Below, piece by piece: positions 30,901 through 39,579 of a stretch of DNA of 64,000 bases. Position 1 is the first letter of the stretch, and the number at the start of each line of letters is the position of its first letter. The DNA is from Bolinopsis microptera (taxonomy: Eukaryota > Ctenophora > Tentaculata > Lobata > Bolinopsidae), in NCBI RefSeq assembly GCF_026151205.1, contig NC_087074.1, forward strand, positions 17,706,712 to 17,770,711, read 5' to 3'. A program made the position numbers and the translations under genes. Under the pieces are notes generated by a model, which was not told where the DNA came from, made no database searches, and was given only the letters and a program-made list of their open reading frames with translations.

Positions 30901-33582
30901 ACTTGTCGAATAAAAAATGACCACTTTATAAATTATAACTGAGATATTATATCATGAAATTAGATTATTCCAACAGTGAGTGACTTTAATCAGAGACGTT
31001 TCAGGCCACTGAACAGTGGAGGAAAATTGGTGAAATCAGGTACTAAGTTTTGCACGTCGACTAAGTGTACTTTTGGAATTTTTCAAAAGACCCACCCACC
31101 CCCTTCGCGGTACTAACTGTTTTCTCGGATAATTCATAATAATTAAGACACCCACCCCTTTTGCTGGCTTTTGCGGTAGTAACTGTTGAGAAATCATAGT
31201 ACTAACAGTGTTTTGGTATATAAAATATGATACCCACCCATAAATTGCTTTAAACAGCTCATTAAACATTGGGAAATGGGCAAATTATACCCACTATTTA
31301 ATAGGTGCTTTGTTTTCAATTTAGTCGAATTAGATAAAAAGTTACACAAAAAGGAAAAAACTCAAAAAACCCCAAAAAAAACTTTTAAAAAACCTAAAAC
31401 CCCAAAAAACCCATTCCCAAAATTGAAATTAGAGTTGAATTATGGGTTTTTTGGGTTGGACACCCCCCCTTAGTACCATGTACTAACTGTTTTTCTGGGA
31501 AATGAGCAGCAGACCCACCTCTGCACTTAGTACAAAAGTACTAATTATGTTTTAGAAGAAAACGTCTCGTCCATGACAAAGGCGTGGGCCGAAACTTCGA
31601 CAACTATTTGTTCAAGGTTATTACAAGTTTTTCATGTAAATTTATTCACTAAACTTGGTACATACTTTCGTTCGTCGAGCTGCAGTTTGGTCTTGACAAC
31701 CCAAAAGGGGTTCATTGCTAGAGCGTTGATAATCCCAGCTAAAGTCCCTGAGAAGAAAACTTGTTACCGAAATGTGCAAAAAGTTTAAAAGTGCAAATAT
31801 TATGCAAAACTCATTGAGTGGGCAAATTGCTTGAAAAAATTAATATAAAAGCTTAACCGATCCCCTATGTTATTGGCTTGGGCTACCCGATGCGTTAAGC
31901 TACTTTACCTGATGTTAGATGAACTATATGTCCCTGACTGCAAACATTCCGGACGAGTTTCCTGCATTCCGAATTAGCAAGGAAGAAGAGACCTTTACTG
32001 GAAACCACTGCCGCTACGGAGGGGGTCAGTCCTTTAAACAGGGACCTGAGGTAGGGTTTATCAGAAAAGGGCCTTTAACGTTGTTAAAAACGTTCCCTAA
32101 TTTCAGAAGAAGTTAAGGCAGGATTTTCCTTCGTCAACACGGTCAGCCAAAATATTGTTGTGATTCAATCATTTGACAACATAATTGAATGTGAGTTCGA
32201 AGTTTTTAAATTCCAATGAAGTAATTAGATAATCACGAAGACCAGACGGGTTACAAGGTCTTTGCTCCTCTAATTATGAATGCATATAATTTAATAAAGT
32301 AATTATCTAACTAATAATAATAAGACAAACCAGGATATTATCAATCCTGGCAGTTTGACAAGTTACCAGAGCAACCTTATTACAGGGTACCAAGTAAACA
32401 AGCTGGATACATCAACATGGCAGGATTTACACAAAATCCTTGGGATAAAATCTGAACGGATGAACCGTCAGTTAAGTTGACGGCGTCAGTAAGCCGTCAG
32501 TTACTGACGGCGTCAGTATTCACTCTTTGAGAAACAGAAACTAACCTGAATCCCTCCTGCCCGACTATAGTTCTGTATTGTTTCCATATTGAGGTAACAC
32601 TGGCACTGTTCCTGGGTGCCACGAGATGTCGTGGTCCTGGTCCACCTGTTATACAGCTGGCCGAGTAGGCGGATACTGTCGACTGAAACACAGACACAGT
32701 TATTAAATGTCTTGTTGATTGTTCATCTGTAATTCATCAATCTGCACATTGTGCAGTGTGCATAAATGCACACATAATCACATTTGAATATTCTGACTCA
32801 GTTCAATATTTAAGAAGATGGCTAGGTTTTCGACTCGTATATTTAGAGCGTACCATGTTGGTAATTATATTACCAACATTCAGTAAATTATCTAATTCAA
32901 TCAAATTGACGATATCGTCAAATTACCACATACATGGAGTATTTTAAACCCTTTAAAGAGGAAACTTATTTTATGGGTATTATTTAGTAACTTTACGAAT
33001 CTGCAGATTAGTTATGATGACATTAATTGGGTGTCATGTGTCAACTGTGCGCAAGCAATAACACACTACAACTCAGTCGTATCTTGTCTAGCCTGCAAAC
33101 AATACCTAGTAATTAATACACAGCACACACATCAATATACACATAATTAACACAAGGTGTGGTCAGGCACAAAGAGCTGAAATTACCTGCTGTCTTGTTT
33201 TCAGTAGCTCTATGGGCGATGTCACAATTACTCCGATAAACCCCCCAGCCCTGGATTTTGGTGTGGATTAGAATTAAATAAAGAGAAATCAAAGCTGCTG
33301 GTGAATTAAAATTCATGATATATTTGGGAATGGATAATCATAATAAAATTGTGCTAAGATTATTTGTATGTGTATATCGGTTGCAGTATCACATTTCTGT
33401 TCTGATTAGAAGAGTAAGCCTTTCAGTGGCTGCACTGCTTGAAAAACTTAGAAGTCAATGAACAGGTGAGAACAGTCTACCTTGATTGATTGAAAAAGTG
33501 TTTTCTAAATATTGCCCTACACAAAGGTTACTTACGCTCCAGCTGTTAGATGTACCAGAGAATTGACCTCCTTGGTGCTCAT
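15939..33582 (-). CDS. Mitochondrial carrier, SLC25A33/A36-like (pyrimidine nucleotide type); last exon split by a transposon
   Basis: Mitochondrial inner-membrane solute carriers have three repeats, each with a P-x-[DE]-x-x-[KR] type motif. Exons on the minus strand: 33536-33582, 33187-33250, 32546-32682, 31909-32045, 31666-31747, 30107-30201, 29212-29319, 19855-19923, 19659-19713, then a last exon made of 19455-19498 plus 15939-16072 after removing the insertion and one copy of the target duplication. This sums to 972 nt (323 aa), in frame. The motifs are SPIELLKTR (about residue 26), NPFWVVKTK (about 141) and YPTEVVRTR (about 244). HLTAGAAGG at the start, FFRGASAS in the second repeat and YPTEVVRTRLRED match the pyrimidine-nucleotide carrier subfamily, so UTP/CTP-type exchange is the likely role, by family only. 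The 3374-bp element at 16081-19454 interrupts codon 280. Read through it, the chain would add about 30 unrelated residues and stop, losing the last transmembrane helix. The allele is either null, heterozygous, or rescued by splicing. Confidence 0.9.
16073..16080. repeat. Target-site duplication CTTCTTTG (left copy)
   Basis: The identical 8-mer occurs at 19455-19462. The pair flanks the inserted element exactly, and removing one copy restores the carrier reading frame. Confidence 0.95.
16605..17390 (-). CDS. Unrecognised ORF (261 aa) inside the TIR transposon
   Basis: The ORF is open for 261 codons on the minus strand, the same orientation as the interrupted carrier gene. It starts MSVWKRAPAGYAFSKFW. 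It has a soluble N-terminal two thirds, a strongly acidic patch (ESDEAETDDEEEEVEDIDSS) at about residues 199-219, and ends QWRARSNAIPVKILATPGP. I recognise no catalytic motif and no family. It could be a fragment of the element's own protein or a captured host sequence. A second short open stretch (16280-16504, minus) follows it and may be a broken continuation. Confidence 0.4.
   Translation of the reverse strand: MSVWKRAPAGYAFSKFWEPHIRPGLPPSGDALGHLSFTQPLKDHLPTCKNFDDAIITVEGLMLYILSVTADNSYQHFMPCLHPMPASKLYAFQRIGLHAGIRTNLCSKDMLVGMGKSNRSLELDALGKSLIPVTVAHSRNKLVIPHPKAEKLFRGKDTSIPRLLQAMKKGVSRGRELLQEHCNFEGEAFQPSPDGAESDEAETDDEEEEVEDIDSSEEWAKIVTVYGDALHYDTAVEVCQLPQWRARSNAIPVKILATPGP
17700..19050 (+). pseudogene. 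RTE-type LINE fragment, internally deleted, nested in the TIR transposon
   Basis: At about 17955 an apurinic-endonuclease start is readable (VGTFNIRTAREQHKRIELEE), characteristic of RTE and related non-LTR elements. From about 18420 the frame jumps to the distal reverse transcriptase and C-terminal part: LEEVEGFSTTEYDFRLRKAK, ATVESIFLYGTKTWTITESL, YSRMLRMALNV, and after a frameshift GRGRPPLTFVDNLRSDTG. The central reverse transcriptase, including the catalytic YxDD, is deleted. Between the two parts an approximately 60-bp segment (AGAAGCCTCATCTGATGAG) is duplicated at 18318-18412. The same family occurs at 63528-63839. Confidence 0.75.
19924..22550. other. Intronic sequence of the carrier gene; no exon seen
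   Basis: This is part of the 9.3-kb intron between carrier exons 8 (19855-19923) and 7 (29212-29319). It holds a small inverted repeat at 20888-21034 and, at its far end, an isolated donor-like repeat (22505-22550). I see no coding exon on either strand. Confidence 0.5.
20888..21034. repeat. MITE-like element with about 20-bp inverted ends
   Basis: The ends GTTCACATGTTACGTCAGCA and TGCTGACGTAACATCTGAAC are inverted repeats with one mismatch, 147 bp apart, with a third CTACGTCAGCAAGATTACA copy inside. No clear target duplication is visible. Confidence 0.55.
22556..23962 (+). mobile_element. 5'-truncated CR1/L2-like LINE, left part
   Basis: The reverse transcriptase starts at QSGYRSNHSCETA (22559) and continues through LLLLDLSAAFDTVNHHLLL, GVSQGSILGSILFILYTKEL and the catalytic YADDTQLY to about 23690. 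There a one-base frameshift moves the frame to FSYCGPSVWNQLP ... LKTHLFEKVFI, stop at about 23807. The endonuclease half is absent. The 3' end (AATAAAGCG ... CTAGTTATTAT) is cut by the R4-type LINE, and its TTA-repeat tail resumes at 29117-29140. The same family, with the same AATAAAGCG-TTA tail, is present on the minus strand at 47143-49320. Confidence 0.85.
24110..24700 (-). repeat. Four tandem copies, about 168 bp, of a hairpin motif in the LINE 3' UTR
   Basis: Hairpins CTTGC-NNN-GCAAG lie at 24125-24137, 24293-24305, 24457-24469 and 24629-24641, spaced 168, 164 and 172 bp. The stem is conserved (one copy has CATGC) while the three-base loop changes (TAC, AGG, AGA, ATA). Each hairpin sits in the same context, ACAAGANNCAGGG ... 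GGGA. Confidence 0.8.
24744..28151 (-). CDS. LINE polyprotein: Myb-like domain, reverse transcriptase, CCHC knuckle, restriction-like endonuclease (1135 aa)
   Basis: The protein carries out target-primed reverse transcription of its own RNA. I take the ATG at 28151; the frame is open upstream to 28208 but without another ATG. In order: a Myb/SANT-like DNA-binding segment starting HTWSKEDNIQLMTLYY (about residues 43-105); reverse transcriptase motif A FIDYKKAYDSVPHSW, motif B GLFQGDSVSPIHF, and motif C YMDDLKLY; a zinc knuckle CRLCRNHYETIDHILNGC; and a PD-(D/E)xK-type endonuclease with RPDILLVDK ... TIIDVAVPGD. A C-terminal endonuclease of this type without an N-terminal APE is the hallmark of R2/R4/NeSL LINEs. 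The KKSRGCKEQLMIDKLILKN segment points to the R4/Dong clade in my judgement. All catalytic motifs are intact and there are no stops. Confidence 0.9.
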   Translation of the reverse strand: MNSLSNFSNSPTLPTNGSEQDQQPNIAPPACRERKARTETSTRHTWSKEDNIQLMTLYYQSQPSRSGYRRRLRSLWDDAGLFTCTEQRLADQARSIRNNNLLSDIELLEIRGTLPPSVVEEAPTTTTEALPTVSQAIRTLRDATIPTVAAEELTPTATVPDFDKEAIIERLKTLLEDPSVIETKPLRHVNRKKLMEETSLINSCIAEIPTSSITETNTLLLAGAHLVSERLGEKPANKNAEKRKTPLWKRRIEDKITQVRKDISYLEEKKKGITLKQKILEGLNRRHPLLKKKGISCIIEELKQRLRAKAAKIKRFNKRCERYHQNKLFGNNQRQFYRNLQTNPEEQDISHPEADKDSCLKFWKNIWEQPVEHNSDAEWLPDVRTALASADEQRQFVITNTLVADRVKKMTNWSSPGTDGLHAYWIKHFKELHNRIADQLMNCLTNADIPDWMTLGRTYLLIKDHSKGPIPGNFRPITCLSAMWKLFTGLISDSIYNHLDQQKLLPPEQKGCKKKSRGCKEQLMIDKLILKNCKRRKRNLNMTFIDYKKAYDSVPHSWILSCLTMCGISSSIIDLFEASFKQSYVNLMLGKVSLGRIKINRGLFQGDSVSPIHFIMSLIPLSILLNKHDIGYSLEKGGRPKVSHRLYMDDLKLYAESEDEMQTLVNTTAEFSSDIKMEFGLEKCAVVKVKKGARAVFEGISLPTGEQIHELEDEGYKYLGILEANDILHKEMKALVTKEYIRRVKKVLKSQLHGRNSTQAINTWAVPVIRYGAGILSWNAGETKALDVKTRKLMRINGAHHPQGDVDRLYVSRQLGGRELHSIEEVVKREENALTTYVVRSRDPELIALKDYFVKDKILLGEEIEKDIDRTQREEIRKEKWTAKVMHGQFPRQMMGIADPLTSWNWLTQQDLKKETEGLLIAAQDQALRTNYVKHRIDKTPGSSPLCRLCRNHYETIDHILNGCPKLSQTEYKCRHDKVAAALHWSLCKEYGFPRSKRWYEHRAEKVLENEKVKILWDFHVQSDHVIEHCRPDILLVDKVTNAATIIDVAVPGDTRILDREQEKILKYQDLKREIKKNWNLRKVTIVPVVIGALGTITINFRKHLDAVHCNLSISNLQKTALLGSARILRMVLDI
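29117..29140 (+). mobile_element. Right remainder of the split CR1-like LINE: TTA-repeat tail
   Basis: CTAGTTATTATTATTATTAT continues the tail interrupted at 23962. It is followed at once by the donor-site minisatellite, so the CR1 copy itself had inserted into that minisatellite. Confidence 0.7.
29138..29232 (-). repeat. Tandemly repeated 5' splice site of carrier exon 7
   Basis: Unit about 22 bp, read on the minus strand as CTTATATACCTAGTAAGT, with donor-like hexamers near 29139, 29160, 29181 and 29206. The last is the functional donor of exon 29212-29319. A further copy lies at 22505-22550 on the other side of the LINE insertions, making five. Confidence 0.85.
29755..30126 (-). repeat. 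19-bp minisatellite of 18 consecutive 5' splice-site-like units at carrier exon 6
   Basis: Minus-strand unit GTGCTAGTTTAGTGGGTAA. It reproduces the last bases of exon 6 (GCTAGTTTAGTGG) and its donor GTAAGT. I count 18 donor hexamers: 14 GTAAGT, two GTATGT, one GTACGT, one GCAAGT. The exon-proximal one at 30101-30106 keeps the protein frame. Confidence 0.92.
30240..30305. repeat. GTAGTCRCGTA short tandem repeat
   Basis: About eight imperfect copies of GTAGTCGCGTA/GTAGTCACGTA lie in the intron upstream of carrier exon 6. Confidence 0.75.
31361..31468. mobile_element. Diverged solo end related to the TIR transposon at 16081-19454
   Basis: The arms CCCCAAAAAACCCA and TGGGTTTTTTGGGT around a 29-nt loop, followed by TGGACACCCCCC, repeat the layout of the transposon right end. 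The loop sequence differs. It lies in carrier intron 5 with no matching partner nearby. Confidence 0.55.
32464..32518. repeat. Overlapping palindromes of CCGTCAGT/ACTGACGG
   Basis: GCCGTCAGTTACTGACGGC is a perfect palindrome, preceded by CCGTCAGTTAAGTTGACGG. It sits about 30 bp into the intron after the carrier exon at 32546-32682. Confidence 0.6.
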
Positions 33583-34240
33583 GCAATGTCAGGTGTGGCT
33601 TCAGTTACTTCCCCTCCTATTCCAATGATTGTTTATTAGAAAAGTCTATGAATTTAAAGCTTAATTGTGAAGATTAAATCAATTCTATTGACAAAAACCT
33701 GAACTGACTATTGATACAAAATGCTATAAAATAAAGATGATGCAGTCAAAATTAAGGGTAAAATCAGTTTGAGCTGCTCTGGACCCAGGCCATGTGAAAA
33801 GTGTTTTCTTTGCTTAAGTGCCACATTACATAACACCTGTGATCCTGCCTATTTCTATGGTTTCCAGTGCCATCAGATTATTACTTTCTGAATAAAAATG
33901 TGGGGGGCTGTTATCAATGCACGGTAAATTAATTAGAATGGCAAATATATATTTGTTAAATACAGTCAAATACAAACACAACTCTTAATTATCGAAAGGT
34001 ATGATGTGATGCCACAAATCAGAACGTTGCCCAACACTCACTTCAAACGAATATATTTAATGAATTATTTATATATAATGTATTAGATTTTATTAATTAA
34101 TAAAATTGAATTTTATAAATTATTAATGTTGATGGAAAAATATATTTATTTAAATTATTTTTCCATTTAGTGCAATGATATTTTGTAGACACTTGTGATG
34201 ATGTTATGTCATAATATTTACTTACTTACTTACTTACTTA
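33583..34240. other. Upstream flank of the carrier gene; no gene seen
   Basis: AT-rich sequence containing no recognisable exon, ending in a short TTAC microsatellite (34219-34240). Any carrier promoter should lie here, but I cannot point to an element. Confidence 0.4.
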
Positions 34241-34296
34241 CGAGTATGGAGACATAAGTTCGCCAGATCAATTCCGAAACTTGGCAAAGAGAGCAC

Positions 34297-34560
34297 ATGA
34301 ACAGCTACACTACACAGCTCCTTACTGGACATTGTGAACTAAACTACCATATTAATAAGTTCAAGCCGACAACGGTCCCTAAAACTTGTTCGCATGGAAG
34401 AGGAGACAATGAACAGTGGGTGCCCGAAATGGTCTTACCAACGATGAGGATACTTTGACTCCTTCTATCTTAGTGTGACAGACATAGTGGACAATTTCTC
34501 ACTACCAAGGATCATCGGCTTCATACAAGCAACAAAACGATTCACTAAATGCGGAGAAAA
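34297..34560 (+). pseudogene. Fragment resembling a non-LTR retrotransposon RNase-H/C-terminal region
   Basis: The conceptual reading Q-LLTGHCELNYHINKFKP, then after a frameshift CPKWSYQR, a stop, and TDIVDNFSLPRIIGFIQATK resembles the C-terminal RNase H part of Jockey-like LINEs. It is broken by a stop and at least one frameshift. Identification rests on motif memory only. Confidence 0.45.
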
Positions 34561-35121
34561 CAAAGTCTAACTTTTTTCTCCACTAATATTTTGCCGGGTA
34601 AGCACAGGGCTCCAATGCTCTATCTTACAGTGGTCACGATCTATCCAATAGTGTTAATGACCACAGCCCCCTACGAAGAAGAACAACAGCCAACTAAATT
34701 CAGCTTTCCAACACCGATAAAATCGATACACCAAAAGACCAGTATCTAGTAATTCAAGACAAATTGTAAACGTTCGCAATTCAAGGAAAAAGACCGATTA
34801 AATGACCAATTGCACCTTGATCGACAGAATCAACATATTTAATAATACTAACTAATTACAACGATCAATGACGTATTTAATTGCAGGGAAAATAAGGCAG
34901 AAAGCTGGTAACTTCAAATAAAACAATGGCCGCAGAATCGATCGACAAGCACCAGTCTCAGAATTAAATGGTGAAGAAAATAGTGGAGAAAAATTCATTC
35001 GAGAGACAGTAAACCGGCTGCTAACTAAATTAAAGTATGACAAATGCATAATGTTCATAATAGAACATGAAACTTAAGACAGTATTGATTGCAGTGAGAG
35101 GACACAAAGGACGGTATTATG

Positions 35122-36034
35122 ATTGACGGATGTTACTCGTCTAAATTTCTTCGAAGTAGCGCACGCCGCTTTCTTCTCGAAATGGCCCGATGGCACGAGC
35201 TACGAAGTAGCGCGCGCCGGGCCAGATCATTAACAATGGTCAATATTATGAGAAAGCAATACCTGTTGACGAACTGGACCTAAATCTTGCACACACCACC
35301 AACGATGAAGACAGGGGTGATGATGTTGATGATGAAGATGATGAAGTTGATGTTGAGGCTGAAAATGTAAAGGTAGAGGTTTCAGAAGAGTGAGCTGAAA
35401 AGAAGACAAGTTTCTATTCAAATTTATTGATTATTATATTTATTGCATAAACATATAATATCCTTTACTCCAGGAGTGATGACAGGATATAATAGAACAT
35501 GAAAAACCATTAATAAATTTCGGTGGAAATATAAGTTACCTGTAGCGCTCGATTTTCGAGTTGTAGGTTTATAACCTACCAAAACGCGCGCGCGCATCTA
35601 TTTAATTGCCAATCAAAATGTGAATGTTCATTTATAGATAATGACCGAATAAAATTACAACTGAGCTTAAACAATCATGTATCTTTTCAATTCCAAAATT
35701 TAAAATATCAAACTTAAAATAAATGTGTAATAATAACAAACAAACAATATCCAATATTTGAAATTTTAATTTGTTGTAGCGTTAACGGGTGATACTTGTA
35801 AAATATTTGTTCCATATATTAGGACCGTCGACGAGTCCAACCCGGCGCGCGTCCTGGTAGGTTAAAAACCTACAATTGTAGCTTTGCGCAAACTGCATGT
35901 GCACTATGTTTGACGTTCGAACGCGATCGCGTTTGTCCATATATTTAATGGATTAACCCGGCGCGCGCTTATACTTCGAAGTTTCGTACCTCGGGCGCTA
36001 TTTCGAAGAAATTTAAACGAGTAATATCCGTTAA
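35122..36034. mobile_element. 913-bp CG-rich inverted-repeat element
   Basis: The left end (ACGGATGTTACTCGTCTAAA ...) is matched in inverse at the right end (... ACGAGTAATATCCGT), about 80 bp with a few mismatches, including TTTCTTCGAARTAGCGC and GCGCGCGCCGGG. Two internal hairpins, GTAGGTTTATAACCTAC at 35563-35579 and GTAGGTTAAAAACCTAC at 35857-35873, each border CG-only tracts in opposite orientation. A 57-codon open frame ending in an acidic run (35223-35394, plus) has no recognisable function. Confidence 0.65.
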
Positions 36035-36094
36035 TATTCTGTATAATGTACATTTTTATTGTATCGCGTCGTGAAACCCATTGTCATTTCTACA

Positions 36095-36250
36095 ATTTAA
36101 AGGGGAGCCGCGCACTCGTGCGCGGCGGGTCATACAACGTATGCGACATTGTAGCGCGATGCGTTACTGTGCCGCGCCGCGCACTCAATGAGGTTTCTCA
36201 CAGCGACATCGGCGAGATGCGCTACTGTGCCGCGCCGAGCTGCGATGAAT
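36095..36250. repeat. CG-rich island with two direct repeats
   Basis: GATGCGTTACTGTGCCGCGC and GATGCGCTACTGTGCCGCGC are about 62 bp apart, beside the hairpin CCGCGCACTCGTGCGCGG. CpG content is far above the surrounding AT-rich DNA. Confidence 0.55.
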
Positions 36251-36916
36251 TGAAATCGTCAATTAACATATGACAACGAAAAAGAACTTTGTTTTTGTAA
36301 CATTTTACAATTTATCAAAACGCCAAAATTTTAGTATAATAATTAATTCCTAAATATATTTAGATATGTTCTGTGTTCACTGAAGAGTTTATGGCCGGTT
36401 TGCATGTACTAACAAATATTAGGCGCCAAGTTAGGAACATTTTGAAAGTAACAGGATCGCTGTGTAAATTAAATGAACAATTCGCACAAAAACGAAAATA
36501 CAGTTGCCCCCATCGTGCAAGACTTTTTTTAATGATTTTGTATTAAAATATAATTATCTTACAAAAGTATAATTTCAAAACAAAATAATTAAGTTTTTCT
36601 CCAATATATATATCCAATTACAGAACATATTCTGAATTTTCATTGAATTAACAACTAACAAATTGATTTCCGGTTACATAAGTGCGTATGTAGTTGTATT
36701 TGTTCATCGCTACTGGTTTATTACAATATTCAACATATATGTCGTTATGGTGTACTTTTAAATAGGAGGGAAAAAGTTAAGTTTATGTATTCAATTGTGT
36801 TACTGTAAGTAGGTGATTTAGTGGGCCCTTAACCCATGTAGCTGAGACACCTCACAGCAAGTAGACCAAAGTGGTTCTTACTTGTGACCCAAATCGAATA
36901 TTTGAGGTGGTTTATC

Positions 36917-37248
36917 AGTGGCGTAACAAAGGGCCCTGCTGACCCCACAGTGTGGGGACGCCATCTTAGGGGGGCGCAAAAATCTTCGTTTGAATGTGGG
37001 ACAATTTTGAAAAACTTAACTGACAACTGAGTTATTAGCAAAACTGCACGTTTTGATCTAGAAACACACTTTTTTAGAGATTTTACCGGCATATCCTAAC
37101 TTTTATCATGATAGTTCTGGGATGACTAGATTAAACACTGCTGAGTATAAGTTTATCTTAATAGTGGTGTTTTTAAACTTCAATTTATTATGATTATATC
37201 CTCTAAAATCACCTAATTTGTTCAATTTTAGGGGAGGGGCGCCAACAT

Positions 37249-37280
<32 letters not shown>

Positions 37281-37322
37281 CGCATTCTCGGCGGGGGCGC
37301 CAACAGGCAACGTTACGCCACT
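36917..37322. mobile_element. Small hAT-like non-autonomous element (406 bp) with a 32-G run
   Basis: The inverted ends AGTGGCGTAAC and GTTACGCCACT are flanked by GGTTTATC (36909-36916) and GGTTCATC (37323-37330), an 8-bp duplication with one mismatch. An 8-bp TSD and AGTGGCG ends fit the hAT superfamily. The homopolymer at 37249-37280 is probably length-variable and hard to assemble. Confidence 0.7.
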
Positions 37323-37769
37323 GGTTCATCATCAATGATGTGTTCCTCATTTACAAGCACCATTCACAAGTTCCAATATCAGAGTCCTTCCACATTAAGA
37401 AGTCAAGCTTCAAAACTGAGGGGTTCACATCATGGAAGTTAAACCAAAAAATGGTCTGCTTTGCAGCTTGCATGATATTGTCACGACATACTTGTATTTG
37501 GAAGAACCAACACATTATTCAGTGACTCCTAGGGTTCCACCTATCCCATATCACCCAATGCAACATCTGTTAGTAGCAATATGTTAGTCGCTATGAGCAT
37601 AATTTTCTAAAATAATTCCTGCACTCCATAAGCCCTGAGATAACCATTACAATGTGCTGTAATTTTGGGCAATTAGAATTAATCCTTCTCGAAATTGTTT
37701 TGATTTTATATGTGAAAAATATCTTATCAGAAATATCTCACCAAATGATTTTACAGGTCGATGTCTTGA

Positions 37770-39333
37770 ATGAAACTGGTTAAAATAGTAACTCAGCACT
37801 GCAGAAGGTCTCAGGTTTGCTGCTGTAATATTAGACAGAGAGGTGTCCACAATTCTGCTCAGAATTTGTATAGATATGATGGAAGAAATGCACCCATTAA
37901 CTATCCAGAGAAGTCTTTGTACGTGAAAAAGCACTTGTATGATGCCAAAACTCACAAGGAATATGCTGATGCAATGTCATTTCTTAAAGCCAAGAGAAGG
38001 AAAGGAATAGGTGTTTTTCTTGAAAACATCAAGATGATATCTGATGTGATGAAACAAGGACAAACTCCATCCCACATCTTTTACGTCAAGGTTAGTTTTT
38101 AGACTAGGTGCTTATATGTGTGCACCTTTTTTCATTTTTTTCTCTCTTATCCAATTATCAGACAGTGGGTACAACTCGTTTCAAAGTCAACACGGTTTTA
38201 CTATTTCAATTAATATTTCAGGACGCAGTCTTAGAGAAACTGCCAACTCTTCATGAATCAACCAAAACAGTGCAGATAACAGATAAGCAAATGGCGAGGT
38301 TGACTGAAGTCACCACACCCCAAGGAATTATGGCTGTTTTTGATCGTCCTGCCTACATACCGCCTTCTAGAGTGGACACTATTCCATTGATCATTTACTT
38401 AGATCAGGTGGGAAATCCAGGTTAGTTCAGGTATTGTCAGCCTAGATGAAGAGCACAATGTTTATGTCTACACATTTATACATTTTTATATGCATGTTAA
38501 CAGAAAAAGTTAGAATTCCCCTACGAAGTCTAAAGTATTTATTTATTCATCTTTTCAGGTAATTTAGGAACAATAATAAGAAGCGCAGCAGGGGCAGCAT
38601 GTTCTTCTGTCATAACTAGCCCAAACTCAGCTGACGCCTGGTTGCCAGCCACCTTGCGTGCTTCAGCTGCTGCCAACTATTTGTAAGTAAGGTTTGTTCC
38701 ACTGTGTTGGAAATATTTAAATTTTGCAAGTGCAGAGAAATGTTATTATATTATCTTATAATATTATAGTAAATCTATGTTTGTGCTGCATTAATTGTTG
38801 TCTATCATCATAAGCAATAAGCAATGTTCTTTTCATGCTATGATGTAAAATAATTGTAAAAATGCATTATGTATTATGCAAATGAAATTTGTGATTTTTT
38901 AGTAATATACATATCTTAATGATCCACTGCAATTCAGCATTTCTTTTAATTAGTTGCCATTTAATCAATAATGTATATCTATAAATCATTCAGGATACCA
39001 TTGCACGAGAGATTAGGTTTCAATGAAGTACTAGAAACGTTACCACCAGATTGGAATATCTGTTTGGTGGAATCTACCAGTGAGAATTCTCCTAAAAAAC
39101 ACCCCAATTCCTTGCCATACTACGAGGCAGACTTCACTCAACCCACTGTGATGGTATTTGGGCAGGAAGCTGGTGGCTTGTCAGCTGGAATAAGAGACCT
39201 AGCAGTTAAACGTGGTATTCATAATATCATCCACACCTACATACCTACAATACCTGAGTTGGACAGTTTGAACGTCTCCATGGCAGCCACTGTTCTCATC
39301 TATGAAATGGTAGGTGTGACAATGCAGTGGTAG
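37770..39333 (+). CDS. MRM3: SpoU-family (SPOUT) RNA 2'-O-methyltransferase, MRM3-like, 327 aa
   Basis: MRM3 (RNMTL1) methylates a ribose in the mitochondrial large-subunit rRNA. Exons: 37770-38090, 38222-38420, 38559-38682, 38994-39333; 984 nt, in frame, ATG to TAG. The N-terminus is Arg-rich and amphipathic (HCRRSQVCCCNIRQRGVHNS), fitting a mitochondrial presequence. The substrate-binding part is in exons 1-2. The SPOUT knot motifs are NLGTIIRSAAGA (motif 1, about residue 175), MVFGQEAGGLSAG (motif 2) and SLNVSMAATVLIYE (motif 3, SAM-binding). TSPNSADAWLPATLRASA also matches the family. It is shorter than the human protein (about 420 aa), mainly at the N-terminus. MRM1 is the alternative; I prefer MRM3 on motif wording. 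Confidence 0.85.
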
Positions 39334-39579
39334 GTGTGACCTTTTGTAGGAATTATATTGTATAGTTCCTGAAATACAATAGACCTTTATTCCCTGTCCC
39401 TTCAATCATACAATAAAGTCTTTTCTCCTGAGTTTCCCACTAACAGTCTATTTGTATAATATCGTGTTGTACAGAGTTTGATACTTATTGTTTGAAATTG
39501 AATGCCTTAAAGTGTTGGCAGTACGGCTTCGATAATTATTTCTGTAGAGTGTAGTTTGATGTTTTGACGATGTTTTGGT

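Noticed and set aside
31276..31473. 65-codon Lys/Pro-rich frame
   Set aside because: It is a translation of the A/C-tract hairpin of the transposon-like solo end.
34219..34240. Amplified splice donor (GTAAGTAAGTAAG on minus)
   Set aside because: It is a simple TTAC microsatellite with no coding exon beside it on the minus strand, unlike the two carrier arrays.
36829..37092. 87-codon minus-strand frame with Arg/Lys start
   Set aside because: It overlaps the end of the hAT-like element and its TSD and shows no domain.
37218..37525. Gly-rich and Pro-rich open frames on both strands
   Set aside because: They are translations of the 32-G homopolymer in the hAT-like element.
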